From Terriglobales bacterium (GTDB lineage: Bacteria; Acidobacteriota; Terriglobia; Terriglobales; Acidobacteriaceae): 64,000 bases of DNA. This document shows, one piece after another, positions 19,866 to 28,318 of the stretch. Location: NCBI GenBank assembly GCA_025934735.1, contig JAICWP010000006.1, positions 1 through 64,000 on the forward strand. The letters are read 5' to 3'. The position numbers were made by a program, and so were the translations under genes. The notes beneath the pieces were generated by a model, which was given only the letters and a program-made list of their open reading frames with translations, had not been told where the DNA came from and made no database searches. Within the stretch, counting starts at the first letter, position 1; every line of letters starts with the position of its first letter.

Positions 19866-20031
19866 TATGCCGCAACTGGTCCCCTGCTCTGGTCTCAGCT
19901 GAGCATGCGTGTCCAAGCCTAAGTGCCTGAAACAGCAGCGGCAAGCCCTGCCACTTCGATGCAGCGACTTTTGGCAGGGCGAATGCCCTACACGAGGTGA
20001 TCCTTGGGGGCTTGCCTTGGAACCCAACCTG

Positions 20032-21327
20032 ATGGTGATCGGCTTGAACCATCGCACGGCGCCGGTGGCAGTGCGTGAGCGCTTCTACATTAGCGAAACC
20101 CGCCGCTGCCAGGCGCTGGTGGAACTGAGTAACGCGGAAGGCATTGATGAAGTGGTGGTGCTGGCCACCTGCAACCGCACCGAGTTCATTCTGTGGTCGA
20201 ACGAGCCTAGTTTAGCCGCCAATTCCATCCTTGGCTGGCTTAGCCGCGAATATGGGCTGAAGCTCTGCGAGTGGCAGCATTTTTATCGCCTGCTGGACGA
20301 AGCCGCTCTGGTGCACATTTTCCGAGTGGCCTCCAGCCTGGATTCCATGATCATCGGTGAGCCGCAGGTCGTCAGCCAGGTTAAAACCGCCTGGGCTCAG
20401 GCCCAGCAGGTGGGCACCACCGGGCATTTCCTGGATGCAGTGCTGCAAAAAGCGCTGACCGTTTCCAAGCGCGTGCGCAACGAGACTCCCATCGGCGCAT
20501 CGGCGGTTTCGGTGCCCTACGCCGCGGTGGAACTGGCCAAGCAGATATTCGGTTCGCTGGAAGACCGGGTGGTGCTGCTGCTGGGCGCGGGCAAGATGAG
20601 CGAACTCTCCGCCCGATACCTGGTGAATAGCGGCGCCCGCCAGGTGCGCGTGATTAATCGCACCTTCGAGCATGCGGCCGAGGTGGCGGAAAAATTGGGC
20701 GGCGTGCCGGTTGCCTTTGAAGACCGCTGGCCCCACCTGGTGGAAGCGGACATCGTAATCAGCTCCACAGGCTGCCCGCACGTGATTCTGACCAAAGATG
20801 AGGCCCAGCGCATTGTGCACGAGCGCGGCGGGCGCCCGCTGTGCCTGGTGGATATCGCCGTGCCCCGCGACATTGATCCCGCGGTCAAACATGTTTCCGG
20901 AGTTTTCCTGTATGACGTAGACGACCTGGAGCAGGTGGTGAAGCACAATTCGGGCGAGCGCCTGGCGGCAGCGGAAGAAGGGCAGAAGATAGTAGCCGCT
21001 GAGGCCCGCGAGTTTCGCCGCAAGCTGCAGGCGGAGCGCGTGGTGCCCACCATTGTGGCCCTGCGCCAGCATCTGGACGAGATTTGCCGGCAAGAACTGG
21101 ACTCCTTTTCCCATGAGTTCGGGCCTTTCAGCCAGGACGAAGACAGGGACCTGCACACGGTGACGTCGCGCATCACCCAACGCATCGCCGGATCGCTGGC
21201 CCGCGAGCTCAAGGAGCTGCCAGAAAAGATGGAGCAGGAGAAGATGACGGCGGCGGTACAGCGCCTGTTCCACCTCAGTTCGCCAGAAAAGGCGCTTGCC
21301 GGCGCCACCATCGGGAAAGGAAACTGA
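20032..21327 (+). CDS. hemA: Glutamyl-tRNA reductase
   Basis: Reduces glutamyl-tRNA to glutamate-1-semialdehyde, the first committed step of tetrapyrrole synthesis. Starting at [12 protein letters not shown] it has 431 residues. The catalytic Cys is in [24 protein letters not shown] is the typical substrate domain signature, and the NADPH domain has [10 protein letters not shown]. The C-terminal helical dimerisation domain is complete. The frame is open 41 codons upstream, but GLNHRTAPV is the normal N-terminus. No strong ribosome binding site is present. The TPR gene begins 2 nt after the stop, so the two are co-transcribed. Haem made here could serve the cytochromes at 7.4 and 19.4 kb. Confidence 0.95.
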   Translation: MVIGLNHRTAPVAVRERFYISETRRCQALVELSNAEGIDEVVVLATCNRTEFILWSNEPSLAANSILGWLSREYGLKLCEWQHFYRLLDEAALVHIFRVASSLDSMIIGEPQVVSQVKTAWAQAQQVGTTGHFLDAVLQKALTVSKRVRNETPIGASAVSVPYAAVELAKQIFGSLEDRVVLLLGAGKMSELSARYLVNSGARQVRVINRTFEHAAEVAEKLGGVPVAFEDRWPHLVEADIVISSTGCPHVILTKDEAQRIVHERGGRPLCLVDIAVPRDIDPAVKHVSGVFLYDVDDLEQVVKHNSGERLAAAEEGQKIVAAEAREFRRKLQAERVVPTIVALRQHLDEICRQELDSFSHEFGPFSQDEDRDLHTVTSRITQRIAGSLARELKELPEKMEQEKMTAAVQRLFHLSSPEKALAGATIGKGN

Positions 21328-21329
21328 CC

Positions 21330-22010
21330 ATGGCCAAGGAAGTTGAAAACTCACGGTCGCAGTCGAACCCCAATTGGACCAGCGCTCAGGCTTACGGGTT
21401 AGCCATCTTCTGCCTGGGTTTCGGCCTGGTGCTGGGCTACCTGTTCCGCGGTTCGGCGCCGGTAACTTCGACCGCTACCGCGGCGACCACGTCGGAACCG
21501 GCTGGGCCGGCGGGCATGCCCGGAGTTCCCAGCAGCATCACCGCGCCAGGAGCCAGCCAAATCAATCCGCAACAGACGGCGGAGATGGTGCAGAAGGCGG
21601 CGCAGCCCTTGCTCGGCAATTTAAAGCAGAATCCGCGCGACTTCGACACCCTGGTGAAGGTGGGCAACTTGTACTACGATGCCAAGCTTTTCCCGGACGC
21701 CATCAAGTACTACGCGCAGGCGGTGAAGGTGCGGCCGGAAAATTCTGATGTGCGCACCGACCTGGGAACCTCCTACTGGTACACCGGCGACGCCGATAAG
21801 GCCATCACCGAGTTCAACCGGGCGCTGAAATATCAGCCCACCCATCCTGGGACGCTGTTTAACATGGGTGTGGTGAAGTGGCAGGGCAAGATGGACCCGG
21901 CAGGAGCGGTGCAGGCGTGGGAGCGGCTGCTCCAGAGCAATCCCAATTATCCGCAGAAGCAGCAGGTGCTCGACTTGATTGCACGGGCGCGGCAGCACGC
22001 GAAAAGCTAG
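21330..22010 (+). CDS. Membrane-anchored TPR protein
   Basis: A 226-residue protein with one N-terminal transmembrane helix (LAIFCLGFGLVLGYLF, about residues 26-41), an Ala/Pro/Thr-rich spacer, then about three TPR repeats (LVKVGNLYYDAKLFPDAIKY, VRTDLGTSYWYTGDADKAI, TLFNMGVVKWQ). The layout recalls the TPR part of CcmH/CycH assembly proteins for c-type cytochromes. Translational linkage to hemA (2-nt gap) fits a haem-related role, but that is inference; no other ccm genes are near. Confidence 0.8.
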   Translation: MAKEVENSRSQSNPNWTSAQAYGLAIFCLGFGLVLGYLFRGSAPVTSTATAATTSEPAGPAGMPGVPSSITAPGASQINPQQTAEMVQKAAQPLLGNLKQNPRDFDTLVKVGNLYYDAKLFPDAIKYYAQAVKVRPENSDVRTDLGTSYWYTGDADKAITEFNRALKYQPTHPGTLFNMGVVKWQGKMDPAGAVQAWERLLQSNPNYPQKQQVLDLIARARQHAKS

Positions 22011-22013
22011 CAG

Positions 22014-23438
22014 TTACTCCACCACGAACCCTCTCAGCCGCCGCAGCAGCGATTCGGGCGCGTCCGCCTCCATTTCCACCACCCCGTCGCGGTACTGGCG
22101 AGAGAAGATGCGGGAGCGCGCTTCCAGGGCGGAGAGCAGCTTGCCTTCGCTCTGCGGCACCTTCAGGCGCACGCGGCTGATGGGATCCTCCACCAGCATC
22201 TGGTCAATGCGTTCGAGCAGCGTAGTGAGGCCGATGCCCTTGAGCGCGGAAACGTGCACCGTGGCTGCATCATCGCGCAGGGCGTCGCGTTCGGCGGCGG
22301 CAAGCATGTCAACCTTGTTGACCACGTGCAGCCGCGGCTTGCCGGCAGCATCCAACTCGCGCAGCACAGCTTCCACCTGCGCCGCCTGCTCGGCGGCGAT
22401 GGGGCTGCTCGCGTCGGACACCTGCAGCACCAGGGCGGCGCGCTGCACCTCTTCCAAGGTGGCGCGGAAAGCTGTGACCAGCGTGTGCGGCAGGTTGCGG
22501 ATGAATCCCACCGTATCGGAGAGCAGCACCTTGCGGCGTGAAGGCAGCGTGGCCGGCCGAATGGTGGGGTCGAGCGTGGCGAACATTTTCGGCGATTCCA
22601 GCACCCCGGCGCGGGTGAGCGCATTGAACAGCGTGGATTTGCCGGCGTTGGTGTATCCCACCAGCGCGATCGTGGCCACGGGCACCGATTCCCGGCGCTG
22701 GCGCTGCTGGGCGCGGCTGCGGCGCACCTGCTCGAGCTGCTGGTGGATGTGCCGAATGCGGCGGTAGATTCTGCGGCGGTCGGTTTCCAGCTGCGTTTCG
22801 CCGGGACCGCGCGTGCCGATGCCGCCGCCCAACTGCGACATCTCAATGCCCCGTCCGGCCAGCCGCGGCAGCAGGTACTCCAGCTGCGCCAGTTCCACCT
22901 GCAGCTGGCCTTCCCGGGTGCGAGCGTGGCGGGCAAAAATGTCGAGGATGAGCTGGGTGCGGTCAATCACGCGCGCGGAAACTTCGCTTTCCACGTTGCG
23001 CTGCTGCGAGGGCGTAAGCTCGTGGTCGAAAATGATCAGGTCGGCGGAGGAAGAGGCAGCCGCGCCGGAAATTTCCTGCAGCTTGCCGCGCCCAATCAGG
23101 GTCGCCGGATCGGGCCTGTCACGATGCTGCAAGAATTCGCCGGCCAATTCGGCGCCGGCGCTGGCCGCCAATTCGCGCAACTCCGCCAGCGACTCTTCGG
23201 CGCTGAACTGCGGCGCACGGCGCTTCTCCGGCTCCGGCGCCTCTTCGGCAACGGCGGTGCTCCGCGCCAGGCGAGCCTGCGGTGGCACCGCGGGCTTACT
23301 GACTGAGCGCCCACGCGTCGGATAATCAATTCCCACCAGAAATGCGCGCTCAGACTTCTCCTGGCCGCGCGCACCATCGGGTTCCGAGACGCCCGCGTGA
23401 GCGGCTTTGCCCGACTTCCGCTTGGCAGTCAGACGCAA
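22014..23438 (-). CDS. hflX: GTPase HflX
   Basis: Ribosome-associated GTPase that splits stalled or heat-damaged 70S ribosomes. The 474 residues include an N-terminal extension of about 75 charged residues, the HflX domain ([40 protein letters not shown]), then the G domain with GYTNAGKS (G1), ATLDPT (G2 region), DTVGFI (G3), NKVD (G4) and SALKG (G5). It follows hfq on the same strand with a 14-nt gap, the same order as in E. coli. It converges with the TPR gene, only 3 nt apart. Confidence 0.95.
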   Translation of the reverse strand: MRLTAKRKSGKAAHAGVSEPDGARGQEKSERAFLVGIDYPTRGRSVSKPAVPPQARLARSTAVAEEAPEPEKRRAPQFSAEESLAELRELAASAGAELAGEFLQHRDRPDPATLIGRGKLQEISGAAASSSADLIIFDHELTPSQQRNVESEVSARVIDRTQLILDIFARHARTREGQLQVELAQLEYLLPRLAGRGIEMSQLGGGIGTRGPGETQLETDRRRIYRRIRHIHQQLEQVRRSRAQQRQRRESVPVATIALVGYTNAGKSTLFNALTRAGVLESPKMFATLDPTIRPATLPSRRKVLLSDTVGFIRNLPHTLVTAFRATLEEVQRAALVLQVSDASSPIAAEQAAQVEAVLRELDAAGKPRLHVVNKVDMLAAAERDALRDDAATVHVSALKGIGLTTLLERIDQMLVEDPISRVRLKVPQSEGKLLSALEARSRIFSRQYRDGVVEMEADAPESLLRRLRGFVVE

Positions 23439-23452
23439 GGGCGGTACTGCTC

Positions 23453-23761
23453 CTAACCTTCCGTGCCCGAATTGCTGCTCGCGGTGGCCACGCCCGCGCT
23501 GGCGTTCTGCGCCGGTTTAGCTTCCGCTGCGGCCGGACGCTCCAGATGAGTGGTCTTTGGCATCACCACTGTGGAAATGGCGTGCTTGAAGATGAGCTGC
23601 TCCTGATTGCCGGTCTCCAGCACCAGGGAATATTTATCGAAAGAACGGATACGGCCCGTCAGCTTGACTCCGCTGAGCAGATAAAGAGTGATCGGCGTCT
23701 TATCCTTGCGCGCCGTATTGAGAAAAGAATCCTGGATGTTTTGCGCCGGCTTGCTTTCCAT
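23453..23761 (-). CDS. hfq: RNA chaperone Hfq with extended C-terminus
   Basis: Sm-like hexameric protein that matches small RNAs to mRNAs. ATG at 23761 with AAAGGAG 7 nt upstream. The Sm1 part ([20 protein letters not shown]) and Sm2 part ([13 protein letters not shown], with KHA where most proteins have KHA/YKHA) are intact. A disordered Ala/Pro/Ser-rich C-terminal tail of about 30 residues extends the total to 102. It is the first gene of an hfq-hflX pair. Confidence 0.93.
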   Translation of the reverse strand: MESKPAQNIQDSFLNTARKDKTPITLYLLSGVKLTGRIRSFDKYSLVLETGNQEQLIFKHAISTVVMPKTTHLERPAAAEAKPAQNASAGVATASSNSGTEG

Positions 23762-23997
23762 CTGCCGATCTCCTTTGCTCGTAACCACCAGTCCCGCCCC
23801 GATAAAAAAGGGGGAATCGTGAGCGTGGACAAATTGTCGTTCCCGCCGAAATGTGCACAACTGCGCCTTCCGTGCGGGACACATGTACGATACGGCGTTA
23901 TCTCCTAGTTTTCAACTTCGCCCACCGCCGGCAAAACTTATACAATCGCCTGCTCCGGCCCGGCCGCGAGCAGACCGCACCAGGTTCGGAGGCACGC

Positions 23998-24744
23998 ATG
24001 GCAAGCCCGCTCTTCGCCGCACTCGCCCAGGTTTCTCCGGGTTCCACCGCCACCACCCAGATCATCATCCGCTGGATTCATCTCGTTGCCGGCATCACGT
24101 GGATCGGCCTGCTCTACTTCTTCACCCTGGTGAGCAACCCGGTCATGAAGCAGATGGATGCGGCCACACGGGCCAGGGTGGCGCCCGCCTTGCTCAGCCG
24201 GGCGTTGTGGTGGTTCCGCTGGAGCGCGCTGATCACCGTGCTCGCCGGCATCGCCTACTGGATGATGATTGTGACCGCCGATGCTCACAATGCCCAAGCC
24301 TCGCCGGGCGTAGCCATCTGGAGCTTTTTCCTCATCTGGACGGTCGCGTTTGCCATCGAGAACGGCCTGGTCATGCCGCTGAAAGGTCCCTTGAACAATG
24401 GTTTCGTGTTGGGTGTTCTGGTGGCGATTGATGTGGCTGCCGCCGGCTATCTTTACGTGCACTTCAACAATCGCGGCTGGGAAAGCAACCGACTGCTGGC
24501 CATCGGCATTGGCGGCGGCATCGGCTGGATGCTGCTGCTGAACGTATGGGGCATCGTTTGGCGCATTCAGAAACGAATCATTCTGTGGACCCGGGCCTTT
24601 GCCGAGCAGGGCACGCCTATTCCGGAGAAGGCGCAGCGCATGATCCGTCAGGCATTGCTGGTATCGCAAATCAGTGCCTGGCTGACCTTGCCGCTGCTGT
24701 TCTTCATGGGCGCGGCGAGCCATTTTCCGATGTTCGGGAAGTAG
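23998..24744 (+). CDS. Urate-oxidase-N-like integral membrane protein
   Basis: 248 residues with about six to seven hydrophobic helices. The start is fixed by GGAGG (23988-23992) ahead of the ATG. The first helix, [17 protein letters not shown], and the following [21 protein letters not shown] resemble the Urate_ox_N / PuuD membrane domain found as a stand-alone protein in many bacteria. Without the cytochrome c domain of true PuuD, urate oxidation should not be assumed. The conserved His in WIH and the second-helix region could bind haem in this family. Function unknown. Confidence 0.75.
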   Translation: MASPLFAALAQVSPGSTATTQIIIRWIHLVAGITWIGLLYFFTLVSNPVMKQMDAATRARVAPALLSRALWWFRWSALITVLAGIAYWMMIVTADAHNAQASPGVAIWSFFLIWTVAFAIENGLVMPLKGPLNNGFVLGVLVAIDVAAAGYLYVHFNNRGWESNRLLAIGIGGGIGWMLLLNVWGIVWRIQKRIILWTRAFAEQGTPIPEKAQRMIRQALLVSQISAWLTLPLLFFMGAASHFPMFGK

Positions 24745-24748
24745 GGGG

Positions 24749-24955
24749 CGGCTTTTGGCTTTTGCTTCTTTCGGAAGGGCGCGGCTTCAGCCGCGCCGTT
24801 TTAGGATTATCAAGACGTGGGCTTTAGCCCCTGAGGGGTCGAGAGCTTACAGTTCTCAGCAGGCGCAGGAAACCCGACAGCCTCATCGGGTTTGTTATTC
24901 TGGGCCTCACCTGAAAGCTGATGCTAAAAAGGTAATTGCTAACAGCCAAAAGCCA
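24749..24955. repeat. Paired 7-bp repeat arms (element 3) around a palindrome
   Basis: Left arm about 24749-24766 (units GCTTTTG) and right arm about 24938-24955 (AGCCAAA, AGCCAAT) are reverse complements over about 11 bases. The 170-nt loop contains GGCGCGGC-TTCA-GCCGCGCC (24778-24797). The right arm ends directly at the tyrS start codon and leaves no ribosome binding site. Confidence 0.65.
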
Positions 24956-26266
24956 ATGACTTCTTTTCCCGCCATAGACGAACAGCTTGCGCTGATCAGA
25001 AAAGGCGCGGTCGAAATCATCCGCGAAGGCGAACTTCGCGAGCGCCTGGAAAAGTCGCGCGCCTCGGGCAAGCCGCTTCGGGTCAAGGCCGGCTTTGACC
25101 CCACCGCTCCCGACCTGCACCTGGGCCATACGGTGCTTATCCACAAGCTGCGGCATTTCCAGTTGCTCGGGCACACCGTCATCTTCCTGATCGGCGACTT
25201 CACCGGCATGATTGGCGATCCCAGCGGGCGCATGATCACCCGCCCGCCGCTTTCCCGCGAGCAGATCACGGAGAACGCTAAGACTTATCTCGACCAGGTT
25301 TACAAAATTCTCGACCGTGAGAAGACCGAGGTCCGCTACAACCGCGAATGGTTCGGCAAGTTCACGGCCGACGACTTCATCCGTCTGACAGCCAAATTCA
25401 CGGTCTCGCAGATGCTGGAACGCGAGGACTTCCACAAACGCTTTCAGGAGGAGAAGCCCATCGCGATGCACGAGCTGCTCTACCCCCTGGCGCAGGGCTA
25501 TGACTCGGTGGCGCTCGAGGCCGATGTGGAGCTGGGCGGCACGGACCAGAAATTCAACCTGCTGGTGGGACGCGAAATCCAGCGCGCCTACGGCCAGGCC
25601 TTGCAGATCGTGTTGACCATGCCCATCCTGGAGGGCCTGGACGGCGTGCAGAAGATGTCGAAGTCGCTGAACAACGCCATCGGCCTCACCGATTCGCCCT
25701 TGCAGATGTATGGAAAAGTGATGTCCATCTCCGACCAGATGATGTGGCGTTACTACGAGCTGCTGACCGATGTGACCATGGTGGAGATCGGCAAAATGAC
25801 CGAGCAAGCTGCTGCCGGCAAGATTAATCCCATGCAGTACAAAAAAGAGCTGGCGCGCCACATCGTGGCCGACGCCCACGGCGAAGCGGCCGCAAACAAG
25901 GCTGCCGAGGATTGGGCAAAGCAGTTCCAAAAACGCGAGGCGCCGGAGCAAATCGAGACTGTTACCGTTGATCGGGAAGCGATTCGCGCAGCGAGGCTCG
26001 AGCCCAATGCCCAGATTCCTGCCGAGGCTTACCAGCCACAAATCGCCGAGAACTCGAACAGTTCACCTTTATTCCTGGTGAAGCTCGACCGCTTGCTGGC
26101 CGAAGCGCGTTTGGCGGAATCAGTGTCAGACGCAAACCGAAAAATCAAACAACGCTCCGTGCAGATAGACGGCAAGGTGGTGGAACAAACAAAGATTGTT
26201 ATTGCTCTCCCCTGCACGCTCACTCTCCGCGTTGGCCGCCAGATTAAAAGCATCCAAATTCGGTAA
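24956..26266 (+). CDS. tyrS: Tyrosyl-tRNA synthetase
   Basis: Class I aminoacyl-tRNA synthetase of 436 residues. HLGH near residue 54 ([13 protein letters not shown]) is the HIGH motif, KMSKS near residue 232 ([12 protein letters not shown]) closes the ATP site, and the C-terminal S4 RNA-binding domain is present ([24 protein letters not shown]). The KMSKS spacing and [14 protein letters not shown] place it in the TyrZ-like branch. [14 protein letters not shown] is the likely start. An open frame extends 67 codons upstream through the repeat element and is rejected. Confidence 0.95.
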   Translation: MTSFPAIDEQLALIRKGAVEIIREGELRERLEKSRASGKPLRVKAGFDPTAPDLHLGHTVLIHKLRHFQLLGHTVIFLIGDFTGMIGDPSGRMITRPPLSREQITENAKTYLDQVYKILDREKTEVRYNREWFGKFTADDFIRLTAKFTVSQMLEREDFHKRFQEEKPIAMHELLYPLAQGYDSVALEADVELGGTDQKFNLLVGREIQRAYGQALQIVLTMPILEGLDGVQKMSKSLNNAIGLTDSPLQMYGKVMSISDQMMWRYYELLTDVTMVEIGKMTEQAAAGKINPMQYKKELARHIVADAHGEAAANKAAEDWAKQFQKREAPEQIETVTVDREAIRAARLEPNAQIPAEAYQPQIAENSNSSPLFLVKLDRLLAEARLAESVSDANRKIKQRSVQIDGKVVEQTKIVIALPCTLTLRVGRQIKSIQIR

Positions 26267-26274
26267 GCCCGTTG

Positions 26275-26317
26275 GGACGGGTCTTCGACCCGTCCTGCGC
26301 GGGTCAGAGACCCGCGC
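26275..26317. terminator. Two perfect tandem hairpins after tyrS
   Basis: GGACGGGTC (26275-26283) pairs with GACCCGTCC (26287-26295) around a TTC loop; GCGCGGGTC (26297-26305) pairs with GACCCGCGC (26309-26317) around AGA. Both are perfect 9-bp stems 1 nt apart, 8 nt past the tyrS stop. The TTCG-type loop is very stable. No T run follows, so this may be termination, 3'-end protection or a mobile palindrome. Confidence 0.55.
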
Positions 26318-26387
26318 CCACACAGGTTGCGCTTCCTTCGTGTGTTCTGTGATGAAAAACCCCTTTGTGGTTTAATCTGCGCGGCAG

Positions 26388-27296
26388 ATGCGGGCGCTGG
26401 CCATTCTCGGGCCCAAGGCAACGGACCACGACCTCGCCCCTTTCCGCGCGGCGGGCGCGGAGATCACCGCGACACAAAATCTGAATCGGGCGAACGCGCC
26501 GGAACTACCTCACGCGGTGCTGGTGCTGGGCGGCGATGGCACGGTGCAGCGGCACCTCTCCGATCTGCTGCGAATACAGGTTCCTCTGCTGGTGGTGCCC
26601 GCCGGCAGCGCCAATGACTTTGCCCGGGCCCTGGGGTTTCGAACGAGAGCCGACGCGCTGCGCGCCTGGAAAGAATTCCTCTCCGGCGGCGGCAACGTCA
26701 GACAGATTGATGTTGGCGTGCTGGAATTCGGCGAGTCACCCCAGTCCTCCTCTAACTCAGCCACATATTTTTGTTGTGCCGCCGGAGCCGGCGTGGATGC
26801 CGAGGTGGCGCGGCGGGCCAATTCCCTGCCCGGCTGGCTGCGCGGCCGTGGCGGCTATTTTCTCGCTGCTATTCCGGCGCTTCTTGGTTTTCAGGGGCAC
26901 CGCATTACACTGACGGCCACCCAGGACGGCCAGCAGGTCCGTACCATTTCGGAGCCCGGCATCCTGGCCGCCGCTGCCAACACGCCCTGGTATGGACACG
27001 GCATGCGCATTGCGCCCCAGGCCGAGTTCGACGATGGCCAGCTCGAAGTCTGCTTTGTGCGGCGCACTGGCAAGCTGCGCCTGCTGGGCCTGTTCCCCAC
27101 GGTGTATCAGGGCCTTCACGTCGGCCTGCCGGAGGTGGAGTACTTCCGGAGCGAGCGCGTTCGCATCGAGAGCGAGGTGCCGCTGAACGTTCACGCCGAT
27201 GGCGAACTGCTGGGCCAAACGCCGGTGGAAGTGAGCGTGTCGCGGCGAGCGCTGAAGGTGATTGTGGGTAGTGGCTCACTCACCACTGACCACTGA
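26388..27296 (+). CDS. Diacylglycerol/lipid kinase family protein (YegS/DgkB-like)
   Basis: 302 residues with the DAGK catalytic core: VLVLGGDGTVQRHL is the GGDGT nucleotide site, followed by VVPAGSANDFARALGF and the C-terminal half with MRIAPQAEFDDGQLEV and VHADGELLGQTPVEV. It phosphorylates a lipid such as diacylglycerol at the membrane inner face; the exact lipid is unknown. The last eight or so residues are encoded by the CACTGAC-type repeat array, so the C-terminal tail may vary between strains. A possible -10 (TTTAAT, 26371-26376) lies only 11 nt before the ATG. Confidence 0.88.
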   Translation: MRALAILGPKATDHDLAPFRAAGAEITATQNLNRANAPELPHAVLVLGGDGTVQRHLSDLLRIQVPLLVVPAGSANDFARALGFRTRADALRAWKEFLSGGGNVRQIDVGVLEFGESPQSSSNSATYFCCAAGAGVDAEVARRANSLPGWLRGRGGYFLAAIPALLGFQGHRITLTATQDGQQVRTISEPGILAAAANTPWYGHGMRIAPQAEFDDGQLEVCFVRRTGKLRLLGLFPTVYQGLHVGLPEVEYFRSERVRIESEVPLNVHADGELLGQTPVEVSVSRRALKVIVGSGSLTTDH

Positions 27297-27307
27297 CCAC
27301 CAACAAC
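27264..27307. repeat. 7-bp repeat array overlapping the lipid-kinase stop codon (element 4)
   Basis: Units CACTGAC, CACTGAC and CACCAAC run through the stop codon of the lipid kinase and into the sppA leader. The upstream GTGGGTAGTGG (27264-27274) is an imperfect reverse complement of CCACTGACCAC, giving a small hairpin over the gene end. Confidence 0.55.
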
Positions 27308-27329
27308 TAGTGCTAAACTACGCCTTCTT

Positions 27330-28259
27330 ATGCCAGATGAAGCCCAACCGCAGCGGCGGGCGCGCGCCTTGCTCTGGATTCTGATCGGCGGCGGCACTTT
27401 CTTCCTCTTCCTGCTGGCGGTATTTGCCCTGCTCTACATCACGCTGCGCCCCATGGGCGAGGAATCCACCTCCGTGTTCGGCGGCGGCGACAAAATCGGC
27501 GTGGTGGACCTCGAAGGGCTGATCGTCACCCCGGAAGTGGTGGTGCGGCAGCTCAAGCGCTTTGGCGATGACGATTCCATCAAAGCCATCATTCTGCACA
27601 TCAACACGCCCGGCGGCGGCGTGGCCGCCACGGAAGAGATTTACCAGGAAGTGCGCCGCATCGAGCAGGAAAAGCACAAAAAGGTGATCGCCTCGGTGGA
27701 AACGGTGGGCGCCAGCGGCGGCTACTTTGTGGCGTCCGCCTGCGACAAGATTTTTGCCGACCAGGGCAGCATTGTGGGCAGCATCGGGGTCATCGCTGAA
27801 TGGGTCAACTACGGCGACCTGCTGCACTGGGCCAAGCTGAAGGACGTGACGATGAAGGCGGGCAAGCTGAAAGACGCCGGTTCTCCTACCCGTCCCATGA
27901 CCCCCGAGGAACAGGCCTACTTTCAGGGACTGCTGGACAACATGCACACCCAGTTCATCCATGCGGTGGCCGACGGCCGCCACCTGAAGGTGCCGGATGT
28001 GCAGGCCATTGCTGATGGCCGAGTGTGGACCGGGGATCAGGCCCTGCCGCTACACCTGATTGATCAGGTCGGAGATTTCCGAGCGGCCGTAAAATACACC
28101 GCGAAGTCGGTGGGCATTAAAGGGGAGCCTGAACTGGTAAGGCCGGCCAAGGAGCGGCGTACCCTACTGGACCTCCTTTTCGGCGATGTTTCCAAGTTCC
28201 TGCCCGACCGCGTCAAGCTGCTGCAAACGCAAGTTGGCTTTTATTACATCTGGCGGTAA
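27330..28259 (+). CDS. sppA: Signal peptide peptidase SppA
   Basis: Membrane-bound serine protease that degrades cleaved signal peptides. One N-terminal transmembrane helix (LLWILIGGGTFFLFLLAVFA, about residues 14-33) is followed by a single ClpP-like S49 domain. The catalytic Ser is in VGASGGYFVA and the general-base Lys in KAGKLKDAG. HINTPGGGVAATEEIY is the conserved entry. At 309 residues it is the short, single-domain form found in most bacteria. TGCTAAACT (27311-27319) resembles an extended -10 that would start the mRNA about 4 nt before the ATG. Confidence 0.93.
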   Translation: MPDEAQPQRRARALLWILIGGGTFFLFLLAVFALLYITLRPMGEESTSVFGGGDKIGVVDLEGLIVTPEVVVRQLKRFGDDDSIKAIILHINTPGGGVAATEEIYQEVRRIEQEKHKKVIASVETVGASGGYFVASACDKIFADQGSIVGSIGVIAEWVNYGDLLHWAKLKDVTMKAGKLKDAGSPTRPMTPEEQAYFQGLLDNMHTQFIHAVADGRHLKVPDVQAIADGRVWTGDQALPLHLIDQVGDFRAAVKYTAKSVGIKGEPELVRPAKERRTLLDLLFGDVSKFLPDRVKLLQTQVGFYYIWR

Positions 28260-28318
28260 ACTCAGGCTTCCGTACGAGTACTGGAAACCGCTGTCCCCCC
28301 GCAGCGTATTCCCGCACG

